A DNA stretch of 64,000 nt, from positions 1,736,001-1,800,000 of the forward strand of contig NZ_CP048103.1 of assembly GCF_013282215.1 (NCBI RefSeq), read 5' to 3'. Below, one piece after another: positions 47,685-56,593 of this stretch; the first letter of the stretch is position 1, and each line of letters opens with the position of its first letter. The DNA is from Kroppenstedtia eburnea. Lineage in GTDB: Bacteria > Bacillota > Bacilli > Thermoactinomycetales > DSM-45169. The position numbers and the translations under genes are program-made. Below the pieces are notes generated by a model, which was not told the DNA's origin, searched no databases, and was given only the letters and a program-made list of their open reading frames with translations.

Positions 47685-48488
47685 ATGGCACATAACGACG
47701 GTAACGGTAAAGTACATTACGTCGGTGATTCGCGGGTCCGGGTCCGGGAGAAGAAACTCCTTCCCAAAGATTACTCCGAGTTTCCCGGCAAAACTGAGGC
47801 TTTCTTTCCGAACTTCCTCTTGAAGGAATGGATGGTGGCAGTGGTCGTCCTGGTGGGATTCATGGCCCTGGTCATGGCGGAAGAGCCGCCCCTGGGCGAG
47901 CAGGCCGATCCGACCAACACCGGCTTCCTCCCGGTGCCGGACTGGTACTTTCTGTTCCTGTATGAATTGCTGAAGTTTAAGTGGGCATCCGGTCCCTTCG
48001 TCGTTCTGGGGACGGTGGTGATCCCGGGCTTGATGGCCGGGGGACTGGTTCTCGCGCCTTGGCTGGATCGCGGGAAGGAGCGCCGCCCCATGAAACGGCC
48101 GACCGCGACAGGGATTGCGCTGTTGACTCTGGTGGCGATTGTGGTTTTGACCTGGGTGGCCTGGGATGAACACGAAAAGCAACTGGCGGCACAGCCGAAA
48201 GGCTCAAGTGAGGATGCCAAAATCGTGGATCCACAGAATCCCGCCTATGAGATTTACAAGAACAACGCTTGTGTCAACTGTCACGGACAGAAGCTGGAGG
48301 GTCTGCAAGGACCTGCCCTGACGGGGATCGGAGGAGCCTATACTCCGGAGCAGATCATTGACATCATGGATAAGGGGAAAGGCCAGATGCCGGCCGGAAT
48401 GTTCCAAGGAAATGAACAGGAAAAACGGCAATTGGCTGAATGGCTGGCTGACCAGTACCCACCCAAAGAGAAAGAATCTGAACAATAA
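47685..48488 (+). CDS. qcrC: menaquinol:cytochrome c reductase subunit IV-cytochrome c fusion
   Basis: Protein of 267 residues: N-terminal subunit-IV part with three membrane segments and P-D-W-Y at 86-89 (the quinol-oxidation site loop), then a C-terminal cytochrome c domain with heme site C196-V-N-C-H200 and likely axial Met235. This fusion is the known Bacillus arrangement. A terminator follows. Confidence 0.95.
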   Translation: MAHNDGNGKVHYVGDSRVRVREKKLLPKDYSEFPGKTEAFFPNFLLKEWMVAVVVLVGFMALVMAEEPPLGEQADPTNTGFLPVPDWYFLFLYELLKFKWASGPFVVLGTVVIPGLMAGGLVLAPWLDRGKERRPMKRPTATGIALLTLVAIVVLTWVAWDEHEKQLAAQPKGSSEDAKIVDPQNPAYEIYKNNACVNCHGQKLEGLQGPALTGIGGAYTPEQIIDIMDKGKGQMPAGMFQGNEQEKRQLAEWLADQYPPKEKESEQ

Positions 48489-48503
48489 GGGGGAATTCCC
48501 CCG

Positions 48504-48540
48504 AAAAGACCTGGCCCCGGTGTGGGTCAGGTCTTTTTAT
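48504..48540 (+). terminator. terminator after qcrC
   Basis: Perfect ten-base stem AAAAGACCTG / CAGGTCTTTT. Confidence 0.88.
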
Positions 48541-48563
48541 CCACCTGGACAGGAGGGAATCGA

Positions 48564-49214
48564 TTGCGTAACCGATGGTGGTGGGAATGGTTTGTCCGGC
48601 AACTGGATCGGCGCCGGTTTCTGTTGATCCTCCTGGCGGTCAATTTCCTGGGCTCGATCTACGGATACTATTGGTACAAAAATCAACTGGCAGCCACTCC
48701 CGTTTATTGGCTCCCCTTTGTCCCGGACAGTCCGACGGCAAGCGCTGCCTTCACTTTGGTCCTCCTGCTCTATCTTATAAACAGGCGGAGTCCCTTCTGG
48801 GAGGCTTTTGCCGGTGTGACCCTGTTTAAGTATGGAATCTGGGCGGTGGCCATGATCCTGGCCGGGGCTGCTTTGTCGGAAAAACCTTTTCTGGAATCGC
48901 TGGTATGGACGGATTGGATGCTGATGGCCTCCCATCTGGGGATGGCGTTGGAAGGCGTACTCTACAGCCGTTTCTTCGCTTTCGGCCGAAAGGAGATTCT
49001 CCTGGTTGCAGGATGGATCTTGTTGAATGATGTCCTGGATTACGGCGTGGGAATCCATCCCTGGCTGCCCCTGTCCATGGCGGGAACGGAACCTGCTGTG
49101 GCGCTGTTCACCCTCAGCCTGAGTCTGATCAGTCTGTTGCTGTTCACGTGGCTGGTCTTCCCGGCAAGACCGGAACGAAAAGAAGAGCTCCCGCTCTGGT
49201 TCAAGAGAACATAA
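48564..49214 (+). CDS. ypjA: YpjA-like membrane protein (DUF1405)
   Basis: Protein of 216 residues with six to seven membrane segments and the conserved opening W-x-x-x-R-x-F-L-x-x-L-x-x-x-N-x-x-G-x-x-Y-G-Y-Y-W-Y. The location directly after qcrABC matches ypjA. Function unknown. The TTG at 48564 has AGGAGGG six bases upstream; a longer frame through the qcrC terminator is rejected. Confidence 0.82.
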   Translation: MRNRWWWEWFVRQLDRRRFLLILLAVNFLGSIYGYYWYKNQLAATPVYWLPFVPDSPTASAAFTLVLLLYLINRRSPFWEAFAGVTLFKYGIWAVAMILAGAALSEKPFLESLVWTDWMLMASHLGMALEGVLYSRFFAFGRKEILLVAGWILLNDVLDYGVGIHPWLPLSMAGTEPAVALFTLSLSLISLLLFTWLVFPARPERKEELPLWFKRT

Positions 49215-49272
49215 GAGGTTCCCGGCCGACAACCTTTCAGGGGGGGCGGCCGGATTTCTATATTATAAACCT

Positions 49273-49287
49273 GTTTGTAACACAGAC
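49273..49287 (+). repeat. short dispersed hairpin motif GTTTG-N5-CAGAC
   Basis: Motif member in the 205-base gap before ypjB, preceded by TATAAAC. The pairing uses one G-U. Confidence 0.4.
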
Positions 49288-49419
49288 CATTTCACCCCAA
49301 TCCGATTGCCGGCTCACGAGCCGGAAAGGAACAGAGGATCTTTCGGTGTCACTTCTCATGTTTGGACAGGTTGTGCATAGGATGGAGTAGAAGAGTCTGT
49401 CCGGGGAGTGGTGACGGTG

Positions 49420-50223
49420 ATGCGATGGATGGTTGGGTTGTGGGTGGTTCTCTTTTGGTTGGGAGGGAGTGGTTGGAGCTGGGCGGCCGGCGGCGAGTCG
49501 GTGGAGAGTTGGTCACAGCAGGCGGAGCGGGTGGATCGGCTGGTGAGGGAAGGGAAAGGGGAAGAGGCACGGGAGGAGTTGTCCAAGCTGGCGAGGAGCT
49601 TCTCCGAAGGTGATTTTTCCGATGTGCATCTGTCCGTGGAAGGAATCGGGGCCCTTTCGGGTACGCTGGTGGAGTTGGACCGGGAGCTGGTGCGGGTGAT
49701 GACGCATCCGCAAAAATTGAAAGAAGCTTCGGAACGGATGAGGTTGGCCTTCGATGCGCTGGCCCATCCCTCCCAACCCTTGTGGCAGGGTTATGTCTCC
49801 CGGATGGGGAATGACATCCGGGAGATGGAGAGGGGAATAAAAAAAGACCATCCGGAGACAGTCCTTTCGGGGGCAGAGGAATTGAAAGCCCACTTCAGAC
49901 AGATTGAACCCGCCTTGTGGGTCTCCCGCAATCCGGAGACGGCCGGGGCGGTCCAATCCTACGTTTATTCCCTTGAGCGGCAGGCGGGAAAGAAGCCGGT
50001 ACCCTGGGTCCCTCTGCAATCTGCCTTGGAGCAGTGGGAGCATATGATTCGACCGTCGATTCTCGGGAAAGGGGAGGGGGCGTTGGCCATCACCGATGAA
50101 GGGCCGGATTGGAGGATGCCGGCTCTCACTGTCAGTGGAGTGCTCCTGTTTGCTCTCGGTTATGTTGGGTGGAGAAAGTACCGCAGTGAGCGACATGAAG
50201 TGGTTACTCCCGGTCGTAGGTGA
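49420..50223 (+). CDS. ypjB: sporulation protein YpjB
   Basis: Protein of 267 residues: a signal peptide (M-R-W-M-V-G-L-W-V-V-L-F-W-L) with cleavage after A-A, a helical, charged outer domain, and one C-terminal membrane segment (about 233-250) with a basic tail. Topology and position match YpjB, a sigma-E-dependent gene of B. subtilis. The start may instead be the GTG at 49417. Its 3' end overlaps the convergent yitT-family gene by 20 bases. Confidence 0.8.
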   Translation: MRWMVGLWVVLFWLGGSGWSWAAGGESVESWSQQAERVDRLVREGKGEEAREELSKLARSFSEGDFSDVHLSVEGIGALSGTLVELDRELVRVMTHPQKLKEASERMRLAFDALAHPSQPLWQGYVSRMGNDIREMERGIKKDHPETVLSGAEELKAHFRQIEPALWVSRNPETAGAVQSYVYSLERQAGKKPVPWVPLQSALEQWEHMIRPSILGKGEGALAITDEGPDWRMPALTVSGVLLFALGYVGWRKYRSERHEVVTPGRR

Positions 50224-51043
50224 AGCCTTCACCCAGTACGTCCCGCACATCGTGGACAACGACAAAGGCATAGGGATCGATGGAATGGACCAACTGTTTC
50301 ATTTTGGGAAGTTCGTTTCGGCTGACCACCACGTACAGAACTTCCTTATCTGTCCCGGTGTATCCGCCGCGTCCTTTCAACAGAGTGACGCCGCGGTCCA
50401 TCTCCCGTGTGATCTTTTCGGAGATGGAGACGGCCTTGCCGGAGATGATGGTGGCTGCTTTGGAAGTGTTTAATCCTTCCACAACAAAGTCGATCACCCG
50501 GGAGCCTACAAATACGGCAACCACTGTGTACATCGCCTTTTCCCGGCCGATGATGAAAGTGGAGCCGGCGATGACGAGCAGGTCGAAGAGAAACATGGTT
50601 CGACCGATACTCCAGTCCCAATACTTATGGACCATGCGGGCGATGATATCCACACCCCCGGTGGTTCCCCCGGCCCGGAAGATCAGTCCCAGGCCGCCCC
50701 CGATCAGAACCCCTGTGTAGAGGGCGGCGAGGAGCGGGTCACCGATGGGTTTATAATCCCCTTCGGTCAACCAGACGGCGACGGAAACGGACACCGTACC
50801 CAGGATGGTATAGAGGAGGGCTCTTTTTCCAAATACCTTGTACCCGATAAAAAAGAGCGGGATGTTCATGACGAGGATGACGGTTCCCGGAGAGTAGCCG
50901 AATAAATAGTGCAGCACGAGTGCGATCCCGGTGAAACCACCCTCAGCCAGTTTATTGGGGATGGCGAAGTAGTTAATGGCGATAGAGAATAAAAATGCCC
51001 CGGTCAGGATCATCAGGATCGGTTTGATGTGTTTATACAACAT
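50204..51043 (-). CDS. ypjC: YitT family membrane protein (YpjC)
   Basis: Protein of 279 residues: five membrane segments in the first 175 residues with G-G-x-T-G and F-R-A-G-G-T-T-G-G-V-D motifs, then the cytoplasmic DUF2179 domain (about 195-275) with G-Y-T-G-T-D-K-E-V-L-Y-V-V-V. Function not known. GGGAGGCAAC before the ATG at 51043; an upstream in-frame extension has no site. Confidence 0.92.
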   Translation of the reverse strand: MLYKHIKPILMILTGAFLFSIAINYFAIPNKLAEGGFTGIALVLHYLFGYSPGTVILVMNIPLFFIGYKVFGKRALLYTILGTVSVSVAVWLTEGDYKPIGDPLLAALYTGVLIGGGLGLIFRAGGTTGGVDIIARMVHKYWDWSIGRTMFLFDLLVIAGSTFIIGREKAMYTVVAVFVGSRVIDFVVEGLNTSKAATIISGKAVSISEKITREMDRGVTLLKGRGGYTGTDKEVLYVVVSRNELPKMKQLVHSIDPYAFVVVHDVRDVLGEGFTYDRE

Positions 51044-51244
51044 GTTGCCTCCCTTCTCTCCAGTTTTTGAAGACCCTCGATCTATTATAGCGACCCCCCC
51101 GGCCCGGGGCAATCAAACAGGGTGAAAAGGGGGGCTCATCCATCTTTTTTTAGTTTTGATCATCCAAGCTGATTTCACCCGGAGGAGTTTGTCTTCCCCA
51201 AACCGATGGGTTACCATAAGGAAAGGCTTGAGAGGAGGGAGAAG

Positions 51245-51574
51245 ATGGACGGAAAGACGATGAAAGAGATGCAACAGGAAGTGGACGCCTATATCTCCCA
51301 GTTCAAGGAGGGCTATTTCCACCCCCTGTCCATGCTGGCCCGGATGACAGAAGAAGTCGGGGAGTTGGCCCGGGAGGTAAATCATCGCTTCGGGGAGAAA
51401 CCGAAAAAAGCAGAAGAAGAGGAAAACAGTATGGAGATGGAGCTGGGGGACCTGCTGTTCATTGTCATCTGTTTTGCCAACTCCCTGGAGATCAATTTGG
51501 AGGATGCATTCCAAATGGTCATGGAAAAATACAACAGCCGGGATGCGGATCGCTGGACCCGGATCGATTCGTAA
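51245..51574 (+). CDS. ypjD: MazG-like nucleotide pyrophosphohydrolase (YpjD)
   Basis: Protein of 109 residues with E-E-V-G-E-L-A (about 37-43) and downstream E-x-x-E-L-G-D-L (about 65-72), the divalent-metal site of all-alpha NTP pyrophosphatases. It probably hydrolyses non-canonical NTPs; the substrate is untested. Directly before dapB, as in B. subtilis. Confidence 0.92.
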   Translation: MDGKTMKEMQQEVDAYISQFKEGYFHPLSMLARMTEEVGELAREVNHRFGEKPKKAEEEENSMEMELGDLLFIVICFANSLEINLEDAFQMVMEKYNSRDADRWTRIDS

Positions 51575-51608
51575 CTTTACATACAGTCGGATAAAGGAGC
51601 GGAGCGGC

Positions 51609-52412
51609 ATGAATCCCATTCATATCGTGGTGGCCGGAGCCACTGGACGCATGGGCCGGGAGGCGGTCCGGATGATCGCCGGGGAAAACCACTTCAAGCT
51701 GACCGGTGCGGTGGCCCGAACACATACAGGAGAAGATATCGGAGAGGTGATCGGCGTCGGTGGATTGGGCATCCCTTTGACCGATTCCTTGGAGGAGGCT
51801 TTGGAACAGGGGCAACCGGATGTGCTGATCGATTTGACCACCCCTTCCCAGGTAAAACGACACATGGAACTGGCGATCGCAGCCGGTGTCCGCCCGGTGG
51901 TGGGAACGACGGGTCTGACGGAAGCGGAGATGCGGGAATTGGATGAGCGCTGCCGGGAACGGGGGATCGGCGGGATCATCGCCCCCAATTTTGCCATCGG
52001 GGCGGTGTTGATGATGGTCTTCGCTGCCAAGGCGGCCAAGTATCTTCCCGATGTGGAGATTATTGAGATGCACCATGACCAAAAGCTGGACGCCCCCTCG
52101 GGCACGGCTCTGAAGACAGCGGAGCTGATCTCCAAAGAGCGGGATGAGAAGAAACAGGGACACCCCAAGGAAGAAGAGACCCTGGAAGGAGCCCGGGGCG
52201 GCTACCGGGACGGCTTCCGCATCCACAGCGTCCGCCTGCCGGGCCTGGTCGCCCACCAGGAAGTGCTGTTCGGCGGTCCGGGCCAACTCCTGACCCTCCG
52301 CCATGACTCCATGAACCGGGAATCCTTCATGCCCGGTGTCAAGCTGGCGGTGGAAGAAGTGATGAAGCAAACCGGTCTGATCTATGGTTTGGAAAAGGTG
52401 ATGGATCTCTGA
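51609..52412 (+). CDS. dapB: 4-hydroxy-tetrahydrodipicolinate reductase
   Basis: Protein of 267 residues with G-A-T-G-R-M-G near residue 10, G-T-T-G-L-T, catalytic E-M-H-H-D-Q-K-L-D-A-P-S-G-T-A segment and the C-terminal G-x-x-L-T-L-R-H-D. It acts in lysine and dipicolinate synthesis, the latter needed for spores. A terminator follows. Confidence 0.96.
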   Translation: MNPIHIVVAGATGRMGREAVRMIAGENHFKLTGAVARTHTGEDIGEVIGVGGLGIPLTDSLEEALEQGQPDVLIDLTTPSQVKRHMELAIAAGVRPVVGTTGLTEAEMRELDERCRERGIGGIIAPNFAIGAVLMMVFAAKAAKYLPDVEIIEMHHDQKLDAPSGTALKTAELISKERDEKKQGHPKEEETLEGARGGYRDGFRIHSVRLPGLVAHQEVLFGGPGQLLTLRHDSMNRESFMPGVKLAVEEVMKQTGLIYGLEKVMDL

Positions 52413-52420
52413 GGTGGAAA

Positions 52421-52461
52421 AAGCCGGAGTCCCCGGGAGGAGGGGGCTTCGGCTCTTTTTG
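52421..52461 (+). terminator. terminator after dapB
   Basis: Stem AGCCGGAGTCCCC / GGGGGCTTCGGCT (one mismatch) and TTTTT. Confidence 0.85.
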
Positions 52462-52476
52462 GTTTATCGAATCCGT

Positions 52477-52852
52477 TTAAGCAGAACCTGTCCCTTGTCC
52501 TCCATCGATTCGATAGTAGGATCCTGTAATGAAGGAAGCTTTATCTGATGAGAGGAATACCATCAAGTCGGCGATTTCTTCCGGGGTTGCATAGCGTTTC
52601 ATAGGAACGGTGGATTCAAACATCTCCCTTGCTTCCTGTTCTTTACCAGGCATGGCATTGGTCTCTATGGATTTCATCATTGCCGTATCGACACCTGAAG
52701 GAGCCACTGCATTTACTCGGATACCGTACTCAGCTGCTTCCAAAGCCGCTGTTTTGTTAAGACCGATGACGGCATGTTTTGATGCAATGTATGGACCCAT
52801 CCCCGGAGCACCGAGCAAGCCGCCATTGGAAGCCGTATTGACGATTACTCCG
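52477..52852 (-). pseudogene. truncated short-chain dehydrogenase/reductase (C-terminal half)
   Basis: In frame on the minus strand: V-I-V-N-T-A-S near the break, then catalytic Y-x-x-x-K in P-Y-I-A-S-K-H and the closing G-S-Y-Y-R-I-D-G-G-Q. The N-terminal half with the glycine-rich cofactor site is missing; similarity stops near 52852, where a plus-strand subtilase fragment begins, and a stop codon lies just upstream in frame. Hence a remnant, not a functional enzyme. Confidence 0.8.
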
Positions 52853-52856
52853 CGGC

Positions 52857-53210
52857 GTCAGCATGATCGATGTGATGTCACCGGGTGGGGACCGGGGTCC
52901 CAACTACGATCCGGATACTAAAACCGGTGGGGATGACACCTATCTCTGCCTGAGTACGGTTCCCATCTTTGATGCAAAGGGCAACCCCGTCGGGCACGGA
53001 TACGGCTGGAAAGCGGGAACCTCCATGGCCTCCCCCAAAGTGGCAGCCGTGGCGGGTCTGATTATCTCCAAACACGGGAAAAATGCATTGAAGCCCAACC
53101 AGGTGAAACAGATCATCCACCGTTCCGCCGAGGAGATCAACAAAAAGGGATATGACGCCGAGTCGGGCTTCGGTCTCATCAACGCGGTCAACGCATTGAA
53201 TCATCAGTAG
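52857..53210 (+). pseudogene. truncated subtilisin-like serine protease (C-terminal end)
   Basis: The fragment holds V-M-S-P-G-G and the catalytic serine in G-T-S-M-A-S-P-K-V-A, then Q-V-K-Q-I-I and a terminal G-x-G-L-I-N-A. The Asp and His of the triad and the signal/propeptide are absent. It begins at the same junction that cuts the SDR gene and no ribosome-binding site is visible, so it is read as a remnant. Confidence 0.8.
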
Positions 53211-53264
53211 AGGATGACCTTACTGTTTTTTTGAAGATCACCATCCATGGTTGAGTCATCCAAA

Positions 53265-53298
53265 AAGACCGGCTCCTTCGCACAGGGAGCCGGTCTTG
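53265..53298 (-). terminator. terminator of the minus-strand remnant at 53309
   Basis: Stem AAGACCGGCTCC / GGAGCCGGTCTT. The T run (TCTTTTTG) is on the minus strand. Confidence 0.7.
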
Positions 53299-53308
53299 TA
53301 TAGCAAGT

Positions 53309-53452
53309 TCACTTTTCCCGGTTTTGACGGACCAGCAAGTCATTGAGCTGCTCCAGCAGGTTTCCACCTCCGGTGATGGAGAGAGTGCCGATTTTTTCAC
53401 AGATGCGCTCCATAAATTCAAGTTCTTTCAGCCGGTACAGGGTTTGGATTTT
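53309..53452 (-). pseudogene. C-terminal remnant of an unknown protein
   Basis: An open frame of 47 codons bounded upstream by a stop. The end reads I-G-T-L-S-I-T-G-G-G-N-L-L-E-Q-L-N-D-L-L and has a good terminator behind it, so it looks like a genuine gene end without its beginning. Family not recognised. Confidence 0.4.
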
Positions 53453-53498
53453 CTAGAGAAAGTGTAGTGGAGCAATGGTTCCGGGGTGATTGTTTACG

Positions 53499-53986
53499 AT
53501 GAGAAAGATCAAATTGGCTGATGGGCGTGTTGTTGAAGTGGAATGTTTAAGTTGTGCCATTACCAGTGGGCTGATCGAACCGACAGGTGGAGTGATCTTT
53601 GAGGATGAGTTTTTTCATGCTCATCAAGACATTGCTTATCCTGTTCCGGGATTAGTCATCTTGGCTTCCAAAAGGCATTTTCACCGCATGGATGAACTGA
53701 CTGAGGATGAGGCATCCCGATACATTGATCTAATCAGGAGAAAATCCGCAGTGCTCAATCGACACATCTGGGCATTGACCACGTTTATTATTTTTACAAT
53801 GAAGACACCACACATCATTTTCACCTGTGGATGGTTCCGAGATATGAGTGGATGAAACGGTTCGGAAATTCAGCAGAGTCCCTGAGACCTTCATTACTGC
53901 ATGCGAGAAGGATGATGAATGATAAAGAAAATATTACATACGTCATCGACTGCATAAAGAAACTTCGGGAAGCCTTATCTCATTAA
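53499..53986 (+). pseudogene. HIT-family hydrolase with frameshift
   Basis: The first part (to about 53737) encodes M-R-K-I-K-L-A-D-G onward with C-L-S-C-A and F-F-H-A-H-Q-D. The coding then continues in another frame with E-K-I-R-S-A-Q, H-V-Y-Y-F-Y-N-E-D, the HIT motif H-H-F-H-L-W and an end at TAA 53984-53986. One base appears lost in ATCAGGAG near 53735-53739. Restored length would be about 162 residues. A true pseudogene or a sequencing error. Confidence 0.75.
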
Positions 53987-54118
53987 TTGGGCAGTGTAAG
54001 AATGATAATACGTTTATGCCTGGGGGGGAAATCGATGCCAATCTCCTAGTATTACACCAAAGTTCTGACGAGTCCCCCTTTCTATGAGGACTTTTTAACA
54101 AGATCATTTTGTAAACAA

Positions 54119-54133
54119 GTTTGCAACACAGAC
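54119..54133 (+). repeat. short dispersed hairpin motif GTTTG-N5-CAGAC
   Basis: Motif member upstream of the mgsA promoter. Nothing else is recognised in 53987-54180. Confidence 0.4.
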
Positions 54134-54185
54134 TCCAAGGCTTTAAACAAGTCATGGTTTACAGAAATCCATGACTTCCACTTCC

Positions 54186-54215
54186 TTGATTTCGGTTTTT
54201 GGATTAGAATATAAT
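54186..54215 (+). promoter_or_regulatory. sigma-A promoter of mgsA
   Basis: TTGATT, 18-base spacer, TATAAT, about 110 bases ahead of mgsA. Confidence 0.75.
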
Positions 54216-54258
54216 GAACTCGATTGAACCAGAGTCAATCTCTGATTCCCGGTCGATA

Positions 54259-54298
54259 TCCCGCGCGGTAGGAGATCCACTACCGGGTGGGTTTTTTC
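54259..54298 (+). terminator. terminator/attenuator in the mgsA leader
   Basis: Stem CGGTAG / CTACCG with outer CCC/GGG pairs and six T, between the promoter and the mgsA ribosome-binding site. Confidence 0.65.
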
Positions 54299-54324
54299 AC
54301 GAATATGGCCCTGGAGGGAACCCC

Positions 54325-54741
54325 ATGAAGATCGCTCTGATTGCTCACGACCGCAAGAAGGAACAGATGGTTCAGTTTGCAATCGCCTACCGGCAGATTT
54401 TGAATGAGCACATTCTGTATGCAACGGGAACAACGGGAAGGCGGATCCGGGAGGCCACGGGGCTGGAACTGCACCGGTTTTTGTCGGGCCCTATGGGAGG
54501 GGATCAACAGATCGGGGCGTTGATGGCCGAAAATGAGCTGGACTGCATCATTTTCCTCCGCGACCCGCTGACGGCACAACCCCATGAGCCGGACATCCTG
54601 GCATTATTGCGGTTGGCCGATGTGCACAATGTGCCGGTGGCCACCAATCTGGCGGCGGCGGAGGTGCTGATCCGCTCGATTCACCAAGGGGATTTTGATT
54701 GGCGGCAACTTGTGCATGACCGAGAAGAGAGAGGAGAATAA
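54325..54741 (+). CDS. mgsA: methylglyoxal synthase
   Basis: Protein of 138 residues with A-L-I-A-H-D-x-K-K near the start, T-G-T-T-G-R and catalytic Asp in the [11 protein letters not shown] segment. It turns dihydroxyacetone phosphate into methylglyoxal. The product is detoxified via bacillithiol in Bacillus, and bshB1/bshA follow directly in the same operon. GGAGGG before the ATG. Confidence 0.96.
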   Translation: MKIALIAHDRKKEQMVQFAIAYRQILNEHILYATGTTGRRIREATGLELHRFLSGPMGGDQQIGALMAENELDCIIFLRDPLTAQPHEPDILALLRLADVHNVPVATNLAAAEVLIRSIHQGDFDWRQLVHDREERGE

Positions 54742-54745
54742 ATCG

Positions 54746-55456
54746 ATGGAGAAATCAGATTCTCACGTGGAGATCCTGGCTTTTGGAGCCCACCCCGATG
54801 ATGTGGAAATCGGTGCGGCCGGGATCGTTCTGCGCCATACAGCCCGGGGAATCCCCGTGGCGATCTGTGACTTGACCCATGGAGAGCTTTCCTCCAACGG
54901 GGATGTGATCACCCGGCGCAGGGAGGCGGACCGGGCGTCGAAAATTTTGGGATTGTCCGGCCGGTATCGTTTGGGATTTCCCGATCGGGGACTGGAGGGG
55001 TCACCGGAGCAATTGGCTGAGATGGTGAAGTTGATCCGCCGTCTCAAACCCCGGGTGGTTTTGGCCCCTCACTGGGAGGACCGGCATCCGGATCATACCG
55101 CCTGCAGCCGTTTGGTCCGTGAAGCGGTGTTTGATGCGGGGATCCGGAAGAAAGCGGCGGAGGATGGACAGGCTCCCCACCGGGTTCAGCAACTCTTTTT
55201 CTATTTTATCAATAACACGGGCCGGGCGGATGTGATTATCGATGTCAGCGATGTCTATCCGCGAAAAAAAGAGGCGATCCTCGCCTTTGAAAGTCAATTT
55301 GTTCCCGGTCCGGAACGGGTGGATACACCCTTGAACCGGCCCAGCTACCTGGCGATGGTGGAGGGGCGGGATCAGATCTGGGGGCACCAGATCGGGACCA
55401 CCCATGGCGAGGGGCTGGTGTCGGCGGGTGCCATCCCCATGGATCTGCTGATTTGA
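54746..55456 (+). CDS. bshB1: bacillithiol biosynthesis deacetylase BshB1
   Basis: LmbE-family enzyme of 236 residues with G-A-H-P-D-D near 15-20 and H-P-D-H further on for zinc. It deacetylates GlcNAc-malate. The mgsA-bshB1-bshA order is the B. subtilis order. The start at 54746 has GAGGAG and gives the family N-terminus; an upstream frame lies in mgsA. Confidence 0.94.
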   Translation: MEKSDSHVEILAFGAHPDDVEIGAAGIVLRHTARGIPVAICDLTHGELSSNGDVITRRREADRASKILGLSGRYRLGFPDRGLEGSPEQLAEMVKLIRRLKPRVVLAPHWEDRHPDHTACSRLVREAVFDAGIRKKAAEDGQAPHRVQQLFFYFINNTGRADVIIDVSDVYPRKKEAILAFESQFVPGPERVDTPLNRPSYLAMVEGRDQIWGHQIGTTHGEGLVSAGAIPMDLLI

Positions 55457-55474
55457 GAGAGAGGGGGGAGAGCC

Positions 55475-56593
55475 ATGCGTATCGGAATCACTTGTTATCC
55501 CAGTCACGGCGGATCGGGTGTAGTGGCGACGGAACTTGGGAAGGTGATGGCGGAGAGAGGACATCAGGTACACTTTATTTCCTATGACATGCCTTTTCGA
55601 CTGGGGCGGTTTCACCATAATATCCATTATCATGAGGTGGAGGCCAACCGCTATGCAGTGTTTCGCTATCCACCTTATGATCTGGCCCTGGCCAACCAAA
55701 TGGCCCAGGTGGCCAAAATACACCGACTCGACTTGATCCATGTTCACTATGCGGTTCCCCATTCCCTTTGTGCCTATCTGGCCAAACAGATGGTGGGGGA
55801 CTCGCTGAAGGTGGTCACCACCTTGCACGGGACGGATATCACGGTGATGGCGGAAGATCCCTCCCTCAAGGATATCATCTGTTTTGGAATCCGTGAGAGT
55901 GACGCGGTGACAGCGGTATCCCAGGACTTGATCCATCAGACGCGGGAGCTTCTCTGCGTGGACAAACCCTTGGAGCGAATCTACAATTTTGTGGACCAGC
56001 GGGTGTACAAACCCACAGATGTGTCGGATCTGCGGAAAGAGTACGCCGCCCCCCACGAAAAGATCTTGTTGCATATCTCCAATTTCCGACCGGTGAAACG
56101 GGTGTTCGATGTGATCCGGATCTTTGAACAGGTGAACCGGGAAGTTCCCTCCCGCCTGATCCTGGTGGGGGAAGGGCCGGACTGGTCCGGAGCGGTTCAA
56201 CTGGCCAAAGAGCTGGGGCTGGAGTCACGGATCGACTTTCTGGGGAAACAGAATGCAGTGGCCCGGCTGATTTCGCTGGCGGACCTTCTGTTACTTCCCT
56301 CCTCCAAGGAGAGCTTCGGCCTGGTGGCACTGGAGGCGATGGCTTGCGGGGTGCCCACTGTCGGTTCCAATGCCGGCGGGCTTCCGGAAGTGGTGATCCA
56401 TGGGGAGACGGGATACCTGGCACCGATCGGAGAGGTGGAGTCGATGGCCCAATATGCCATCCAATTACTATCTGATCCCCGGTTGTATGATCGACTTTCG
56501 GAAACCGGTCTCCAACGGGCCCGGGAAGAGTTTTGTGCGCAAAAAATCGCAGATCAGTATGAGTCCCTCTATCGAAGGGTGATTCAACAATGA
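55475..56593 (+). CDS. bshA: bacillithiol synthase step 1, GlcNAc-malate glycosyltransferase BshA
   Basis: GT4 glycosyltransferase of 372 residues: N-terminal G-I-T-C-Y-P-S-H-G-G-S-G-V and C-terminal donor site P-S-S-K-E-S-F-G-L-V-A-L-E-A-M-A-C-G-V-P. It joins UDP-GlcNAc and malate. The stop overlaps the cca start by ATGA. Confidence 0.95.
   Translation: MRIGITCYPSHGGSGVVATELGKVMAERGHQVHFISYDMPFRLGRFHHNIHYHEVEANRYAVFRYPPYDLALANQMAQVAKIHRLDLIHVHYAVPHSLCAYLAKQMVGDSLKVVTTLHGTDITVMAEDPSLKDIICFGIRESDAVTAVSQDLIHQTRELLCVDKPLERIYNFVDQRVYKPTDVSDLRKEYAAPHEKILLHISNFRPVKRVFDVIRIFEQVNREVPSRLILVGEGPDWSGAVQLAKELGLESRIDFLGKQNAVARLISLADLLLLPSSKESFGLVALEAMACGVPTVGSNAGGLPEVVIHGETGYLAPIGEVESMAQYAIQLLSDPRLYDRLSETGLQRAREEFCAQKIADQYESLYRRVIQQ

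Noticed and set aside
49362-49613. Gly/Arg-rich open frame at the ypjB start
   Set aside because: Out-of-frame shadow of the ypjB signal peptide region.
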